Shown piece by piece: positions 25,170 to 33,688 of a stretch of 36,653 bases of DNA (positions within the stretch are counted from its first letter, which is position 1; the number at the start of each line of letters is the position of its first letter). A program made the translations under genes and the position numbers. The stretch lies in contig PAZE01000016.1 in assembly GCA_002716065.1 (NCBI GenBank), positions 7,411 through 44,063 on the forward strand, given 5' to 3'. The notes beneath the pieces were generated by a model. The model worked only from the letters and a program-made list of their open reading frames with translations. It did no database searches and was not told the origin of the DNA. The stretch comes from Crocinitomicaceae bacterium. GTDB lineage: Bacteria > Bacteroidota > Bacteroidia > Flavobacteriales_D > Parvicellaceae.

Positions 25170-25595
25170 TTAAATACCAACAACCTGGCCCTTTAAAAAT
25201 AAACGGTTAGTTGCTGGTCTTGTATTTGCGATTATAGAAATATATTTTCGTTGAGCTCCAGGAGATTTTGGACTAAATTCAATAGGAATTTCACCAGAAT
25301 CACCAGGGAGAATTGGATGTTTAGGCCATCCTTTAAGAACTGTACATCCGCAGGCTGCTTTTACAGAATGAATTATTAAAGGAGTTTTACCTGCGTTGGT
25401 AAACGTAAAGGTGTGGCTTACCGTAGCTCCCATTGCAATGGTATCAAAATTAAATTCTGCACTAGAAAACTCAATAACTGGAGGGTTCTCGGGGTCAATC
25501 ATATCTGCAGTTATCTTAGGAAGCTGATCTGTTTTATCAGTTATACATCCATAGATAATAACAAAAAGTAATAAAATACAAATGCTCTTTTTCAT
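25170..25595 (-). CDS. DUF1573 lipoprotein
   Basis: This 141-residue exported protein has a lipoprotein signal peptide (MKKSICILLLFVIIYGC), with the lipobox cysteine at residue 17, so it is probably anchored to a membrane by lipid. The mature part is one DUF1573 domain, an Ig-like fold: VIEFSSAEFNFDTIAMGATV, then HTFTFTNAGKTPLIIHSVKAACGCT, and GDSGEIPIEFSPKSPG. The ACGCT segment with its cysteine pair is a hallmark of the family. The biochemical role is not known. It is cotranscribed between nusB (three bases away) and yajC, the arrangement usually seen in Bacteroidota. A function linked to protein export is suggested by the neighbours only. Confidence 0.92.
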   Translation of the reverse strand: MKKSICILLLFVIIYGCITDKTDQLPKITADMIDPENPPVIEFSSAEFNFDTIAMGATVSHTFTFTNAGKTPLIIHSVKAACGCTVLKGWPKHPILPGDSGEIPIEFSPKSPGAQRKYISIIANTRPATNRLFLKGQVVGI

Positions 25596-25598
25596 AAA

Positions 25599-26546
25599 TT
25601 AATTTATTAATCCTCTACCAGTTTTAATGATTTTACCAGATTCTTTAAGGTCCGCAAAGACATTATCTAAAATTCCATTAATAAAACCATTACTTTTTGG
25701 GGTGCTGTAAAACTTAGATATTTCAATGTATTCATTAAGGGTAACTTTCAAAGGAATAGATGAAAATTCACTAGCTTCATTAATGGCCATATTCATTAAA
25801 ATAATATCCATTTTTGCCAACCTATCTTGTTCCCAATTTTTAGTATACCCAGTTAGAAGTGAATCGTATTTTTGTTTGTTGGAAAGAGTAAGCATGAATA
25901 GATCTTTGGCAAATTGTTTTTCATCTTCTTTCCATAAAGGCAACACAATTTTTTGATTTTCACCATTAACAGTTAACGACTTTAATGTTTTTATCACCAT
26001 TGAACATACATGATCAATATCATCTACCCAATAAATGCTATTTTCTTCGAAAAAATGATGTATTAACCCAAAATTGCATATTTCCTTTTTAAAAAGTAAA
26101 ATACATGCAGCCTTATCATCTTCAAAATCTCTATCAGAGCTAGATGCAATTGAGTTAAAAACATCAGTGCTTATAAGATACTGATACAATTTCTTAACGA
26201 TATCTTGCTTTACATCTCCAACCCAGTTAACAGATAGTTTTTCAGATGCAGTTTTTAAGGATTTATTCTTGGCTAATGTCTTAATAAAAGAATTATCTAT
26301 GATGTTTTTATGAACAATTGCATCCTCCGAACTTGAATACTTACGATTGTTTATCTCATCATATTTATTTTGAGCACAGCTCACCAATTCTTCAAAAATG
26401 GTTAAATAAAAAACATACATCTCATACATCTTGGAGATGCTTAGCATCAGCTCTTTATTTCCAGCTACCTGATTGGAATTATCAGATTGAAAAAAAGCAT
26501 ATAAAGATTGAAGAATCTTAATTCTTATCTGCCTTCTGTTTAACAT
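25599..26546 (-). CDS. nusB: Transcription antitermination factor NusB (long form)
   Basis: NusB binds boxA RNA with NusE (ribosomal protein S10) and helps transcription of rRNA operons. The protein has 315 residues, about twice the size of the Escherichia coli protein, as is usual in Bacteroidota. It begins with the RNA-binding start MLNRRQIRIKILQSLYAFFQ. The C-terminal NusB core holds DLFMLTLSNKQKYDSLLTGYTKNWEQDRLAKMDIILMNMA, then IPLKVTLNEYIEISKFYSTP and FINGILDNV. The central part (about 60-200) is the extra helical region. It starts one base after the dehydrogenase stop, and the DUF1573 gene follows by three bases. Confidence 0.93.
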   Translation of the reverse strand: MLNRRQIRIKILQSLYAFFQSDNSNQVAGNKELMLSISKMYEMYVFYLTIFEELVSCAQNKYDEINNRKYSSSEDAIVHKNIIDNSFIKTLAKNKSLKTASEKLSVNWVGDVKQDIVKKLYQYLISTDVFNSIASSSDRDFEDDKAACILLFKKEICNFGLIHHFFEENSIYWVDDIDHVCSMVIKTLKSLTVNGENQKIVLPLWKEDEKQFAKDLFMLTLSNKQKYDSLLTGYTKNWEQDRLAKMDIILMNMAINEASEFSSIPLKVTLNEYIEISKFYSTPKSNGFINGILDNVFADLKESGKIIKTGRGLIN

Positions 26547-26547
26547 A

Positions 26548-27639
26548 TCAAGAACTTTTTAAAGCCAATTCCCTTTTAATACGTTCTTCAGCCATCTTGT
26601 TAGCAACCAAAAAAGTTGGAATAGATTCTAATTGAGAAGTTTTTATAATATCATAAGTAGTGGAATAAATGTTTTCAGCCATCTTCATTACATCCTCATT
26701 TGAAATATTCATTACTTCAGCATAACAATTCATTACTCCGCCAGCATTAATTAAAAAATCTGGTGCATAAATAATTCCTTTTTCCATTAATAAATGGCCA
26801 TGCTTATTTTCATCAGCCAATTGATTATTTGCAGCTCCAGCAATTATATTACAAGATAACTTTGAAATTGTATCGTCATTAACAGTAGCACCTAGTGCAC
26901 ATGGTGCATAGATGTCCATATCAACAGAGTAAATATCTTCAGGGCTAACAATTGAACAACCGTACTTACCTGCAACATTCTTTAATATATCATCGTGAAT
27001 ATCTGTAATTACAATATCTGCTGACTCCTTAGCCAAATAACCCACTAAGTATTCACCTACATGACCAACACCTTGAACAGCAATTTTCTTTCCAGAAAGA
27101 GAATCGCTACCATATTGGATTTTTGCAGCAGCTTTCATTCCCATATACACTCCAAAAGCAGTCACTGGAGATGGGTCTCCACTTTTTCCAGGCATTCCAG
27201 AAACGTGTTTAGTTTCCTTAGAAACATGAATCATATCTTCAGGACTTATACCTACATCCTCAGCAGTTATGTACGCACCAGAAAGACTTTCAACGTATCT
27301 ACCAAAGCTTCTAAATAATTCGGGGGATTTATCCTTTCTTGAATCACCAATTATTACTGCTTTTCCTCCTCCTAAATTTAGATTAGATATGGCATTCTTA
27401 TAAGTCATACCTCTAGAAAGACGTAAAACGTCTTTTAAGGCTTCTGCTTCATTTTTATATTTCCACATTCTTGTTCCACCTAAGGATGGGCCACAAACGG
27501 TGCTGTGAACAGCTATTATCGCTTTTAAACCCACTTTAGGATCTTGGCATATAAGGACTTTTTCATGTCCCATAGCAAACATCTCAGAAACAACACCTGA
27601 ATGCTGACTATTGTTATTTGAAACTTCTTTAACTTCCAT
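26548..27639 (-). CDS. Glu/Leu/Phe/Val dehydrogenase (leucine dehydrogenase-like)
   Basis: This NAD-dependent amino-acid dehydrogenase interconverts a branched-chain amino acid and its 2-oxo acid with release of ammonia. The 363 residues carry the catalytic domain first: AVHSTVCGPSLGGTRMWKY, the GGGKAVIIGD segment with the catalytic lysine, and AEDVGISPEDM. The Rossmann motif VQGVGHVGEYLVGYLAKE follows, then AGAANNQLAD. Length and order fit leucine dehydrogenase better than glutamate dehydrogenase, which is longer. I place the start at the ATG at 27637-27639 rather than the TTG codon just upstream. A -7 promoter motif lies 53 bases upstream on this strand. It is the first gene of the operon containing nusB, DUF1573, yajC and coaE. 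The product's 2-oxoacids could feed the fused E1 encoded at 8173. Confidence 0.9.
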   Translation of the reverse strand: MEVKEVSNNNSQHSGVVSEMFAMGHEKVLICQDPKVGLKAIIAVHSTVCGPSLGGTRMWKYKNEAEALKDVLRLSRGMTYKNAISNLNLGGGKAVIIGDSRKDKSPELFRSFGRYVESLSGAYITAEDVGISPEDMIHVSKETKHVSGMPGKSGDPSPVTAFGVYMGMKAAAKIQYGSDSLSGKKIAVQGVGHVGEYLVGYLAKESADIVITDIHDDILKNVAGKYGCSIVSPEDIYSVDMDIYAPCALGATVNDDTISKLSCNIIAGAANNQLADENKHGHLLMEKGIIYAPDFLINAGGVMNCYAEVMNISNEDVMKMAENIYSTTYDIIKTSQLESIPTFLVANKMAEERIKRELALKSS

Positions 27640-27691
27640 CAAATATCGTGTTGAATAGGATTTATATTAAGTTAAATTAAAAGAACAATTG

Positions 27692-27699
27692 CAAATGTA
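27692..27699 (-). promoter_or_regulatory. Bacteroidota -7 promoter element (TACATTTG on the minus strand)
   Basis: The plus strand reads CAAATGTA, so the minus strand has TACATTTG, an exact match to TAnnTTTG. It lies 53 bases upstream of the dehydrogenase ATG and would drive the five-gene operon down to coaE. It shares the 128-base divergent gap with the ABC transporter promoter on the other strand. Confidence 0.6.
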
Positions 27700-27750
27700 A
27701 TATAATGTCTAATATTAAAGATTATTTCAACAAATATTCTTGATAACTAG

Positions 27751-27758
27751 TATATTTG
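27751..27758 (+). promoter_or_regulatory. Bacteroidota -7 promoter element TATATTTG
   Basis: TATATTTG matches TAnnTTTG and ends nine bases before the ATG of the ABC transporter at 27768. The TTG codon at 27756, which is in frame, is part of this element and so is not a plausible start. Calibrated on the SRP RNA promoter, the leader would be at most about eight bases long. Confidence 0.6.
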
Positions 27759-27767
27759 GATTCTAGC

Positions 27768-29534
27768 ATGAAACCTCTTTTTCACCTAAATAAATATCTT
27801 ATTAAATACAAGTGGTTTCTAATCTTTGGTTTTATCTTTATTGTTCTCTCCAATCTCTTTAAAGTATATATGCCTGCCATTGTAGATCATGCCGCAGATG
27901 AGATATCAATGATTTATGAAAAAAAACTTTCATCTACACAAAATGATTTATGGGATACTGGTTTAAACCTAGCATTACTCTATTTAGTTTATGCTTTAGT
28001 GAATGGATTTTTTCTATTTCTAACTAGACAAACCATTATTGTAATGTCTAGAAAAATTGAATACGATCTTAAAAATGAAATATTCAATCACTATCAATCC
28101 TTAAGTACATCATTTTTCAAAAAAAATAATACTGGTGATTTAATGAATAGAATTAGCGAGGATGTCAGCAAAGTACGAATGTATTTAGGCCCTGCTATAA
28201 TGTATTCTTTAAATGTATTTGTCCTTTTTGTAATGGTCATAACCTTTATGTTTAACAAAAATGCTGAGCTTACTATTTATGTACTTGCACCTCTACCTAT
28301 TCTATCTTTTATCATTTATAAAATAAGTTCTGTTATAAATCTTAAAAGTGAAATTACACAGCGACAACAATCTAGGCTTTCTACATTTGTTCAAGAAGCC
28401 TTTTCAGGAATAAGAGTCCTTAAAGCCTACAATAGAGAAAACTATTTTCAAAATGAATTTACCCAAGAGACAGAAAATTATAAAAGAGCAGCATTAGGTT
28501 TAGCATTTGTCAATTCATTTTTTCTTCCGGCAATTGTTCTTCTAATTGGATTGAGTACCGTATTAACCATTTACATAGGTGGTATAAAAACAATTAACCA
28601 AGAGATTGATTACGGAGACATTCTTCAGTTTGTATTTTACATCAATTTTCTAACTTGGCCCTTTGCATCAATTGGCTGGGTAACCTCACTAATTCAAAGA
28701 GCTGCAGCCTCACAAAAGCGAATCAATGAATTTCTTGATCAAAATGAAAAAATTCATGTGCTAAAAAATGCAAAAAAAACAGCTAATATAAATTCCATTT
28801 CCTTTAATAAAGTAAGCTTCACTTATGAGCACACAAATATTCAAGCGTTAAAAAATATTTCATTTAGCCTAAATAAAGGGCAAACACTAGGGATTATTGG
28901 AAAGACAGGATCAGGAAAATCAACGATTGCAAGCTTACTAAGTAGATTATATGATCCTTCTGAAGGAATAGTAAGAATTAACGATTCCAACCTAAACGAA
29001 CTTGATTTAGAAAACATAAGAAGTAAAATTGGTTATGTTCCTCAAGATGTTTTCCTTTTTTCAGACTCCATAAAAAACAATATTTTATTTGGAATTAACA
29101 ACCATTTAAATGATGACCAAAAAGTTATTCAAGCTGCTGTAGATGCCCATATTCATAATGACATCATGGAATTTCCCAACCAATATGACACTTTAGTTGG
29201 CGAAAGAGGAGTTACATTATCTGGAGGTCAAAAACAACGTATTTCAATTGCAAGAGCGCTAATTAGAGAACCTGAGATTTTAATTTTAGATGATTGTTTA
29301 TCTGCTGTGGATACCTCAACAGAAAATACAATTCTAAAAAACCTTAAACCATTACTAAAAAAATCCATTTCAATTATAATTGGTCACCGAATAAGCTCTG
29401 TTTCATTATCAGATTATATTCTGGTTTTTGAAAATGGAGAAATTATAGAGCAAGGTAATCATCAACAGTTACTTGAAAACAAAAATCATTATTATGAAAT
29501 CCATAAAAAGCAACTGATCGATAAAAATGATTGA
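27768..29534 (+). CDS. ABC exporter, fused permease and ATPase (MsbA-like)
   Basis: This half-size ABC exporter of 588 residues probably works as a homodimer in the inner membrane. The N-terminal domain has about six membrane helices (first ones near 14-34 and 68-88) and the exporter hallmark YFKKNNTGDLMNRISEDVSKVR-type loop at about 118-140. The nucleotide-binding domain (about 340-588) has Walker A GIIGKTGSGKST (375-386), Q-loop VPQDVFLFSD, signature LSGGQKQR (about 484-491), Walker B ILILDDCLSAVDT (about 503-515), and the H-loop in IIIGHRISS. The substrate cannot be inferred; lipid A or a drug are typical for the family. A DUF3276 gene follows 62 bases downstream on the same strand. Confidence 0.92.
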   Translation: MKPLFHLNKYLIKYKWFLIFGFIFIVLSNLFKVYMPAIVDHAADEISMIYEKKLSSTQNDLWDTGLNLALLYLVYALVNGFFLFLTRQTIIVMSRKIEYDLKNEIFNHYQSLSTSFFKKNNTGDLMNRISEDVSKVRMYLGPAIMYSLNVFVLFVMVITFMFNKNAELTIYVLAPLPILSFIIYKISSVINLKSEITQRQQSRLSTFVQEAFSGIRVLKAYNRENYFQNEFTQETENYKRAALGLAFVNSFFLPAIVLLIGLSTVLTIYIGGIKTINQEIDYGDILQFVFYINFLTWPFASIGWVTSLIQRAAASQKRINEFLDQNEKIHVLKNAKKTANINSISFNKVSFTYEHTNIQALKNISFSLNKGQTLGIIGKTGSGKSTIASLLSRLYDPSEGIVRINDSNLNELDLENIRSKIGYVPQDVFLFSDSIKNNILFGINNHLNDDQKVIQAAVDAHIHNDIMEFPNQYDTLVGERGVTLSGGQKQRISIARALIREPEILILDDCLSAVDTSTENTILKNLKPLLKKSISIIIGHRISSVSLSDYILVFENGEIIEQGNHQQLLENKNHYYEIHKKQLIDKND

Positions 29535-29596
29535 ATTATTAATTTTCTCTTTGCTATGAAAAAAGAGTTGAGTAAATTGCAATGTAATTTAAGAAA

Positions 29597-29974
29597 ATGG
29601 AAGAAGGAAACGGAAACAACAATTACAGAGACGAGATTTACTCAAAATCTGTTAGAGCAGGCAAAAGAACCTATTTTTTTGATGTTAAATCCACAAGAGG
29701 TGGTGATTATTATCTAACCATAACAGAAAGTAAAAAGCGCTTTCAACAAGATGGATCATTTCATTTTGAGAAACACAAGCTTTTTCTTTACAAAGAAGAT
29801 TTTGAGAAATTTAGTGATGGCCTTGATGAAGTGGTAGCAAAAATTCAAGAACTAAACAATTCTTCTGATGACTCATCATCAATTTCCCAAAATAACGATT
29901 CTGAAAATGATGTTTCTAATGAAAACATGTCTGAAGATGGGAATTTCAAAGACGTAGATTTTGATGATTTATAA
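29597..29974 (+). CDS. DUF3276 family PUR-type nucleic-acid-binding protein
   Basis: This 125-residue protein belongs to DUF3276, a family of PUR-alpha-like proteins found mainly in Bacteroidota; PUR folds bind single-stranded nucleic acids. The domain is at about 10-85: DEIYSKSVRAGKRTYFFDVK, GGDYYLTITESKKRF and HKLFLYKEDFEKFSDGLDEVV. The remainder, from about residue 90, is a low-complexity acidic and serine/asparagine-rich tail ending KDVDFDDL. It lies 62 bases after the ABC transporter gene; a near match to a -7 motif (TCTCTTTG around 29551-29558) could give it its own promoter. It converges with the FMN reductase gene, with a two-base gap. Binding of nucleic acid is known for the family, but the target is unknown. 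Confidence 0.88.
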   Translation: MEEGNGNNNYRDEIYSKSVRAGKRTYFFDVKSTRGGDYYLTITESKKRFQQDGSFHFEKHKLFLYKEDFEKFSDGLDEVVAKIQELNNSSDDSSSISQNNDSENDVSNENMSEDGNFKDVDFDDL

Positions 29975-29976
29975 GT

Positions 29977-30495
29977 CTAAAACTCAATAAAATTCCCCAA
30001 CATTTTCTTCAATCTTTCAATAGACTTATCATCTATAAGTTGAGTATCATCAATTAATTTCTCAATTCCACTTAACTTAGGTTTATCAGAGTAAACTTCA
30101 ATTTTTAAATGATGAAGAATTTCGGTAAAATGATCTAATGCTCTTAATCCACCGGCATGACCAGAAGACAACCCAATTAAAGCAGCTTTTTTTCCTGATA
30201 ACTTAAGGAAATCCAAAGAGTCAACAAATGCTTTCAGTACTCCAGGAAAACTTCCGTTATATTCAGGAATAACAAAAACAAACTTTTTAGGATTTTCAAT
30301 ATATTTTCTAGTTAACGTCTCATATTCATCAGTTTTAACTCCATAACTACAGCTAAAAATAAAATCTGCAGGAAGATTTTCTAATGAAAAAAGTTCTGAT
30401 TCAATACCTTTTGCAAATAGAATTTCTTGGCATTTAGTTGCAACCTTTAAACTATTACTATTGATTCTGTTGGTTGTTGATACTATTGAAATCAT
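29977..30495 (-). CDS. NAD(P)H-dependent FMN reductase-type flavoprotein
   Basis: This 172-residue flavodoxin-like protein belongs to the NADPH-dependent FMN reductase family. The N-terminal phosphate-binding loop is the ISIVSTTNRINSNSLKVATK segment (2-21), in place of the more usual GSxRxxS. FVFVIPEYNGSFPGVLKAFVD (about 72-92) is the conserved flavin and NADPH contact region with PEYNGSxPG, and AALIGLSSGHAGG follows (about 104-116). The natural electron acceptor, such as a quinone or azo compound, cannot be told. It stands alone on the minus strand between genes of the other strand. Confidence 0.88.
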   Translation of the reverse strand: MISIVSTTNRINSNSLKVATKCQEILFAKGIESELFSLENLPADFIFSCSYGVKTDEYETLTRKYIENPKKFVFVIPEYNGSFPGVLKAFVDSLDFLKLSGKKAALIGLSSGHAGGLRALDHFTEILHHLKIEVYSDKPKLSGIEKLIDDTQLIDDKSIERLKKMLGNFIEF

Positions 30496-30683
30496 AAAAA
30501 ATTTATTAACACTTAAATACTATAAATTTAATTACGTAATTGTCTGTATATCTTTGGTTTAATTACTACTAATAATGGTTAAAATCAATAAAAAATGTTA
30601 AAAACCTTATTCCAATGGTCGAATAAACAAAATTTTGTGTATAAATGAAAGTTGACTCATGTATAATTTAACTTAATTAAAAA

Positions 30684-30691
30684 TAAATTTG
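30684..30691 (+). promoter_or_regulatory. Bacteroidota -7 promoter element TAAATTTG
   Basis: TAAATTTG matches TAnnTTTG and lies 26 bases before the ATG at 30718. A second, similar motif (TATCTTTG, 30549-30556) lies 135 bases further upstream. This one, being closest to the gene, is the likelier promoter of the metal-hydrolase and parAB run. Confidence 0.55.
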
Positions 30692-30717
30692 ATCATTAAG
30701 ATTTATAAATCACGAAA

Positions 30718-31398
30718 ATGGAATTTACTTTCTACGGTCATGCATGTTTTTCTGTAAAAATTGGTAATAAATCATTACTCTTTGATCCTTTTATTACTCC
30801 CAATGAATTGGCAAAAGATATAGATATTAGCACTATTAAGGCAGACTATATTCTAGTATCTCACGGACACGAAGATCATATTGCAGATGTGCGAAAAATT
30901 GTAAACAGTACTGGTGCTAAATTAATTTCTAATTATGAAGTTGTTACTTGGTTTGCAGAAAAGGGAATATCTGATTCTCACCCAATGAATCATGGTGGTT
31001 CATGGAATTTTGACTTTGGCAAAGTTAAATATGTTAATGCTGTTCATAGTAGCACTCTCCCTGATGGAAGTCCTGGTGGAAACCCTGGTGGGTTTGTCAT
31101 AGAATCAGCTGAAGGTAATTTTTACTTTGCTGGTGATACAGCCCTTCACATGGATATGAAACTAATTCCATTACAAACCAATTTAGATTTTGCTATTCTT
31201 CCTATTGGAGACAATTTTACTATGGGTATAGATGATGCTATTCTAGCTGCTGAGTTTGTAAAAGTAGATAAGGTTATTGGTGTTCATTATGACACTTTTG
31301 GATTTATAAAAATTGACAGCGATGCTGCCATTAAAGCATTTAATACAAACAAGGTGCAGCTAATGCTACCTGCTATTGGAGAAACTATTGAACTATAA
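30718..31398 (+). CDS. UPF0173-type metal-dependent hydrolase (metallo-beta-lactamase fold)
   Basis: This is a 226-residue soluble hydrolase with the metallo-beta-lactamase fold; the physiological substrate is unknown. It begins MEFTFYGHACFSVKIGNKSLLFDPFITPN, the signature of the UPF0173 family. The zinc motif H-x-H-x-D-H is HGHEDH at 49-54. Further metal residues are probably the His in NAVHSS, Asp in YFAGDTAL and His in GVHYDTF near the C-terminus. It begins the run with parA, which starts three bases after its stop, so it appears to be cotranscribed with the partition genes. No link in function between hydrolase and partition is known to me. Confidence 0.9.
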   Translation: MEFTFYGHACFSVKIGNKSLLFDPFITPNELAKDIDISTIKADYILVSHGHEDHIADVRKIVNSTGAKLISNYEVVTWFAEKGISDSHPMNHGGSWNFDFGKVKYVNAVHSSTLPDGSPGGNPGGFVIESAEGNFYFAGDTALHMDMKLIPLQTNLDFAILPIGDNFTMGIDDAILAAEFVKVDKVIGVHYDTFGFIKIDSDAAIKAFNTNKVQLMLPAIGETIEL

Positions 31399-31401
31399 TT
31401 T

Positions 31402-32214
31402 ATGGGAAAAGTAATTACTATTGCTAATCAAAAAGGAGGTGTTGGAAAGACTACTACCGCAATTAATTTATCTGCTTGTTTAGGCGTACTAGAAAAAAAA
31501 GTGCTTTTAATTGATGCTGACCCTCAAGCAAACTCTTCTTCAGGCGTTGGTATTGATCCAAGAAATATAAATGGAAGTATATACAATTGTTTAGTTGACA
31601 ACAATTCCAATATAAATGACTTTATTAAGCAAACCAATAATCCTAATCTTTTTATTTTACCATCACATATTGATTTAGTCGGAGCTGAAATTGAAATGAT
31701 CAACCTTTCTCAAAGAGAATATCTTATTAATAATCTAATTGAATCTGTTAAGAGTGACTACGATTTTATTGTAATTGATTGTTCTCCATCCTTAGGCTTA
31801 ATTACGCTTAATGCATTAACTGCTTCAGATAGTGTTATTATTCCTGTGCAATGTGAATATTTTGCTTTAGAAGGTTTAGGAAAGCTTCTGAATACGATAA
31901 AAATTGTTCAAACTCGATTGAATACGAATTTAAGCATTGAAGGAATTCTTCTTACCATGTATGACACAAGATTAAGACTAGCCAATCAAGTTATTGAAGA
32001 AGTAAAACTACACTTTCAACAGCTGGTTTTTGATACCATTATTCATAGAAACACAAGACTTGGAGAGGCCCCAAGTCACGGAGAAACAATAATTATGCAT
32101 GATGCAAGTAGTAAAGGTGCAATTAATTACCTTAATCTAGCTAAGGAGATACTCACCAATAATTCTAAAGAATTGGAATCCAATCTAGATAAAATTTCAT
32201 CTGATGAGCACTAA
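31402..32214 (+). CDS. parA: Chromosome-partitioning ATPase ParA (Soj)
   Basis: ParA is a Walker-type ATPase that binds DNA when ATP-bound and helps separate origin regions with ParB. The protein has 270 residues. The deviant Walker A motif KGGVGKTTTA lies at 11-20. The second conserved segment DADPQANSSSG follows, and the Walker B-type IVIDCSPSLGLITLNALTA with its downstream PVQCEYFALEGL segment is typical of Soj proteins. The motif with two lysines (K11, K16) is intact. There is no N-terminal DNA-binding extension, so it is the chromosomal rather than the plasmid P1-type form. parB overlaps by 11 bases. No parS-like CACGTG was seen in the window. Confidence 0.95.
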   Translation: MGKVITIANQKGGVGKTTTAINLSACLGVLEKKVLLIDADPQANSSSGVGIDPRNINGSIYNCLVDNNSNINDFIKQTNNPNLFILPSHIDLVGAEIEMINLSQREYLINNLIESVKSDYDFIVIDCSPSLGLITLNALTASDSVIIPVQCEYFALEGLGKLLNTIKIVQTRLNTNLSIEGILLTMYDTRLRLANQVIEEVKLHFQQLVFDTIIHRNTRLGEAPSHGETIIMHDASSKGAINYLNLAKEILTNNSKELESNLDKISSDEH

Positions 32215-33076
32215 AAAATCTGCTTTAGGAAAAGGCTTAAGTGCCTTATTAGAAAATAGCGATACAGATATTACTTCCAAGACCAATAGTCCTGCTAGCA
32301 ACCAATTGCTTAGCAGTATTTCTAGAATACCATTAATCCAAATTGAAACCAATCCATTTCAACCCAGAACAAATTTTAACAAGGATGCATTATTAGAGCT
32401 ATCTCAGTCCATTAAAGAACACGGGATAATACAACCAATTACTGTAAGAAAACTTGGGAACAGTAAATTTCAAATTATTTCTGGAGAAAGAAGATTTAAA
32501 GCTTCTGAAATTGCTGGTCTTACTGAAATACCTGCTTATATACGTCTTGCAGATGATCAAAGCATGCTTGAAATGGCTATTATTGAAAATGTTCAACGTT
32601 CAGATTTGAATGCTATAGAAATTGGAATTAGCTACAAAAGATTATTGGATGAGTGTGAGCTAACTCAGAATGAGTTAAGCACTAGAATTGGCAAAAATAG
32701 ATCCACTATTTCAAATTTTATTCGAATTCTTAATTTGCCTGAAAAAATTCAAGCTGGAATTAGAGATAATCTAATTTCTATGGGACATGCTAGAGCACTT
32801 CTTTCTTTTGAAACTGAAAAAGAGATGATTAATGCTTATGATCGAATTGTTGCTAATCAACTTTCGGTAAGAAAAACAGAAAACCTCTCCAAAAAAAGCA
32901 ACACTACTACACCAACTGTTTTGTCTAGGTACGAAAAGAGAATGCAAGCTGAATTAAAAATGAATTTTAACACCAATGTAAAAATCAATAAGACTTCTAA
33001 AGGAAATGGTAAAATTCTAATCACTTTTAAAGATGATACAGATTTAAATCGTATTCTTGAATTATTAGATAACTAA
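32204..33076 (+). CDS. parB: Chromosome-partitioning protein ParB (Spo0J)
   Basis: ParB binds parS sites near the replication origin and spreads on DNA in a CTP-dependent way. The 290 residues show the ALGKGLSALL N-terminal ParA-stimulating motif (6-15), the ParB/Srx core with IPLIQIETNPFQPRTNF, ELSQSIKEHGIIQPITVRKL and ISGERRFKASEIAG, then a helix-turn-helix (LTQNELSTRIGKNRSTISNFIRIL, about 146-169). The C-terminal dimerisation part is at the end. It overlaps parA by 11 bases and its stop shares one base with the start codon of the DUF5683 gene, so translation of the three is closely coupled. Confidence 0.95.
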   Translation: MSTKKSALGKGLSALLENSDTDITSKTNSPASNQLLSSISRIPLIQIETNPFQPRTNFNKDALLELSQSIKEHGIIQPITVRKLGNSKFQIISGERRFKASEIAGLTEIPAYIRLADDQSMLEMAIIENVQRSDLNAIEIGISYKRLLDECELTQNELSTRIGKNRSTISNFIRILNLPEKIQAGIRDNLISMGHARALLSFETEKEMINAYDRIVANQLSVRKTENLSKKSNTTTPTVLSRYEKRMQAELKMNFNTNVKINKTSKGNGKILITFKDDTDLNRILELLDN

Positions 33077-33621
33077 TGCGATTTTTAGCTTTCTTTTTTA
33101 TACTTATTTTAGCTTCAGCCCTTTCGGCTCAAGAACCTTTATATCCAGATTCTTCTCATTCTCCAAAAAAAGCCACCCTACTCTCTTTTTGTATTCCAAG
33201 TGCTGGTCAATTTTACAATCATTTTCATAGGCCAAATAAAAAGAAAAAAAACTTGTACTGGAAGCTACCATTAATATATGGAGGACTAGGAACATCTGTT
33301 TTTTTTCTTATTAATAACCAAAATGAGTTTAATTCCATAAAAAGTGAACGATTGTATAGAGTTAATAATGTAGGTTTAGTTGATCTATATCCTGAATATT
33401 CATCCAGCCAGCTAGAAATTTTACAAAATGATTATAGAAGATGGAGAGATTTATCGGTTGTTTCTATATTGGGAGTTTATTTACTTCAAGTTTTAGATGC
33501 AACTATTGAGGGACACCTGATTCATTTTGACAATTCTGATAATTTATCCATTAATTTAATGCCCCAATTGTATTATTCCAATTCTACTCAAGCTTTACTA
33601 ACTGTAAACATTAGATTTTAA
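33076..33621 (+). CDS. DUF5683 family secreted/membrane protein
   Basis: This 181-residue protein has an N-terminal signal peptide or membrane anchor (MRFLAFFFILILASALSAQ). A family hallmark follows: KKATLLSFCIPSAGQFYNHF (about 32-51) and YWKLPLIYGGLGTSVFFLINN (about 61-81). A further hydrophobic stretch lies near 131-143 (VSILGVYLLQVLDATIEGHL). The DUF5683 family commonly sits after parB in Bacteroidota, as here. The function is unknown. Its ATG overlaps the parB stop by one base. It ends the run from 30718; a 67-base gap with a weak promoter-like motif (CATATTTG, 33639-33646) precedes the next gene. Confidence 0.85.
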   Translation: MRFLAFFFILILASALSAQEPLYPDSSHSPKKATLLSFCIPSAGQFYNHFHRPNKKKKNLYWKLPLIYGGLGTSVFFLINNQNEFNSIKSERLYRVNNVGLVDLYPEYSSSQLEILQNDYRRWRDLSVVSILGVYLLQVLDATIEGHLIHFDNSDNLSINLMPQLYYSNSTQALLTVNIRF

Positions 33622-33688
33622 TAGATTATTTCTTATATCATATTTGATAAATTAAAAATTAATTAATTTCACCCTCTGATTAAGACTT

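Noticed and set aside
27640..27642. TTG at 27642 (minus) as start of the dehydrogenase
   Set aside because: An ATG follows directly and needs no rare start codon; the difference is one residue.
30595..30648. 17-codon open frame in the 30496-30717 gap as a leader peptide
   Set aside because: No ribosome binding site, no recognisable composition, and short open frames are frequent at this base composition.
31402..33076. parS site near parAB
   Set aside because: I looked for the CACGTG core of parS-type palindromes in and around the genes and found none.
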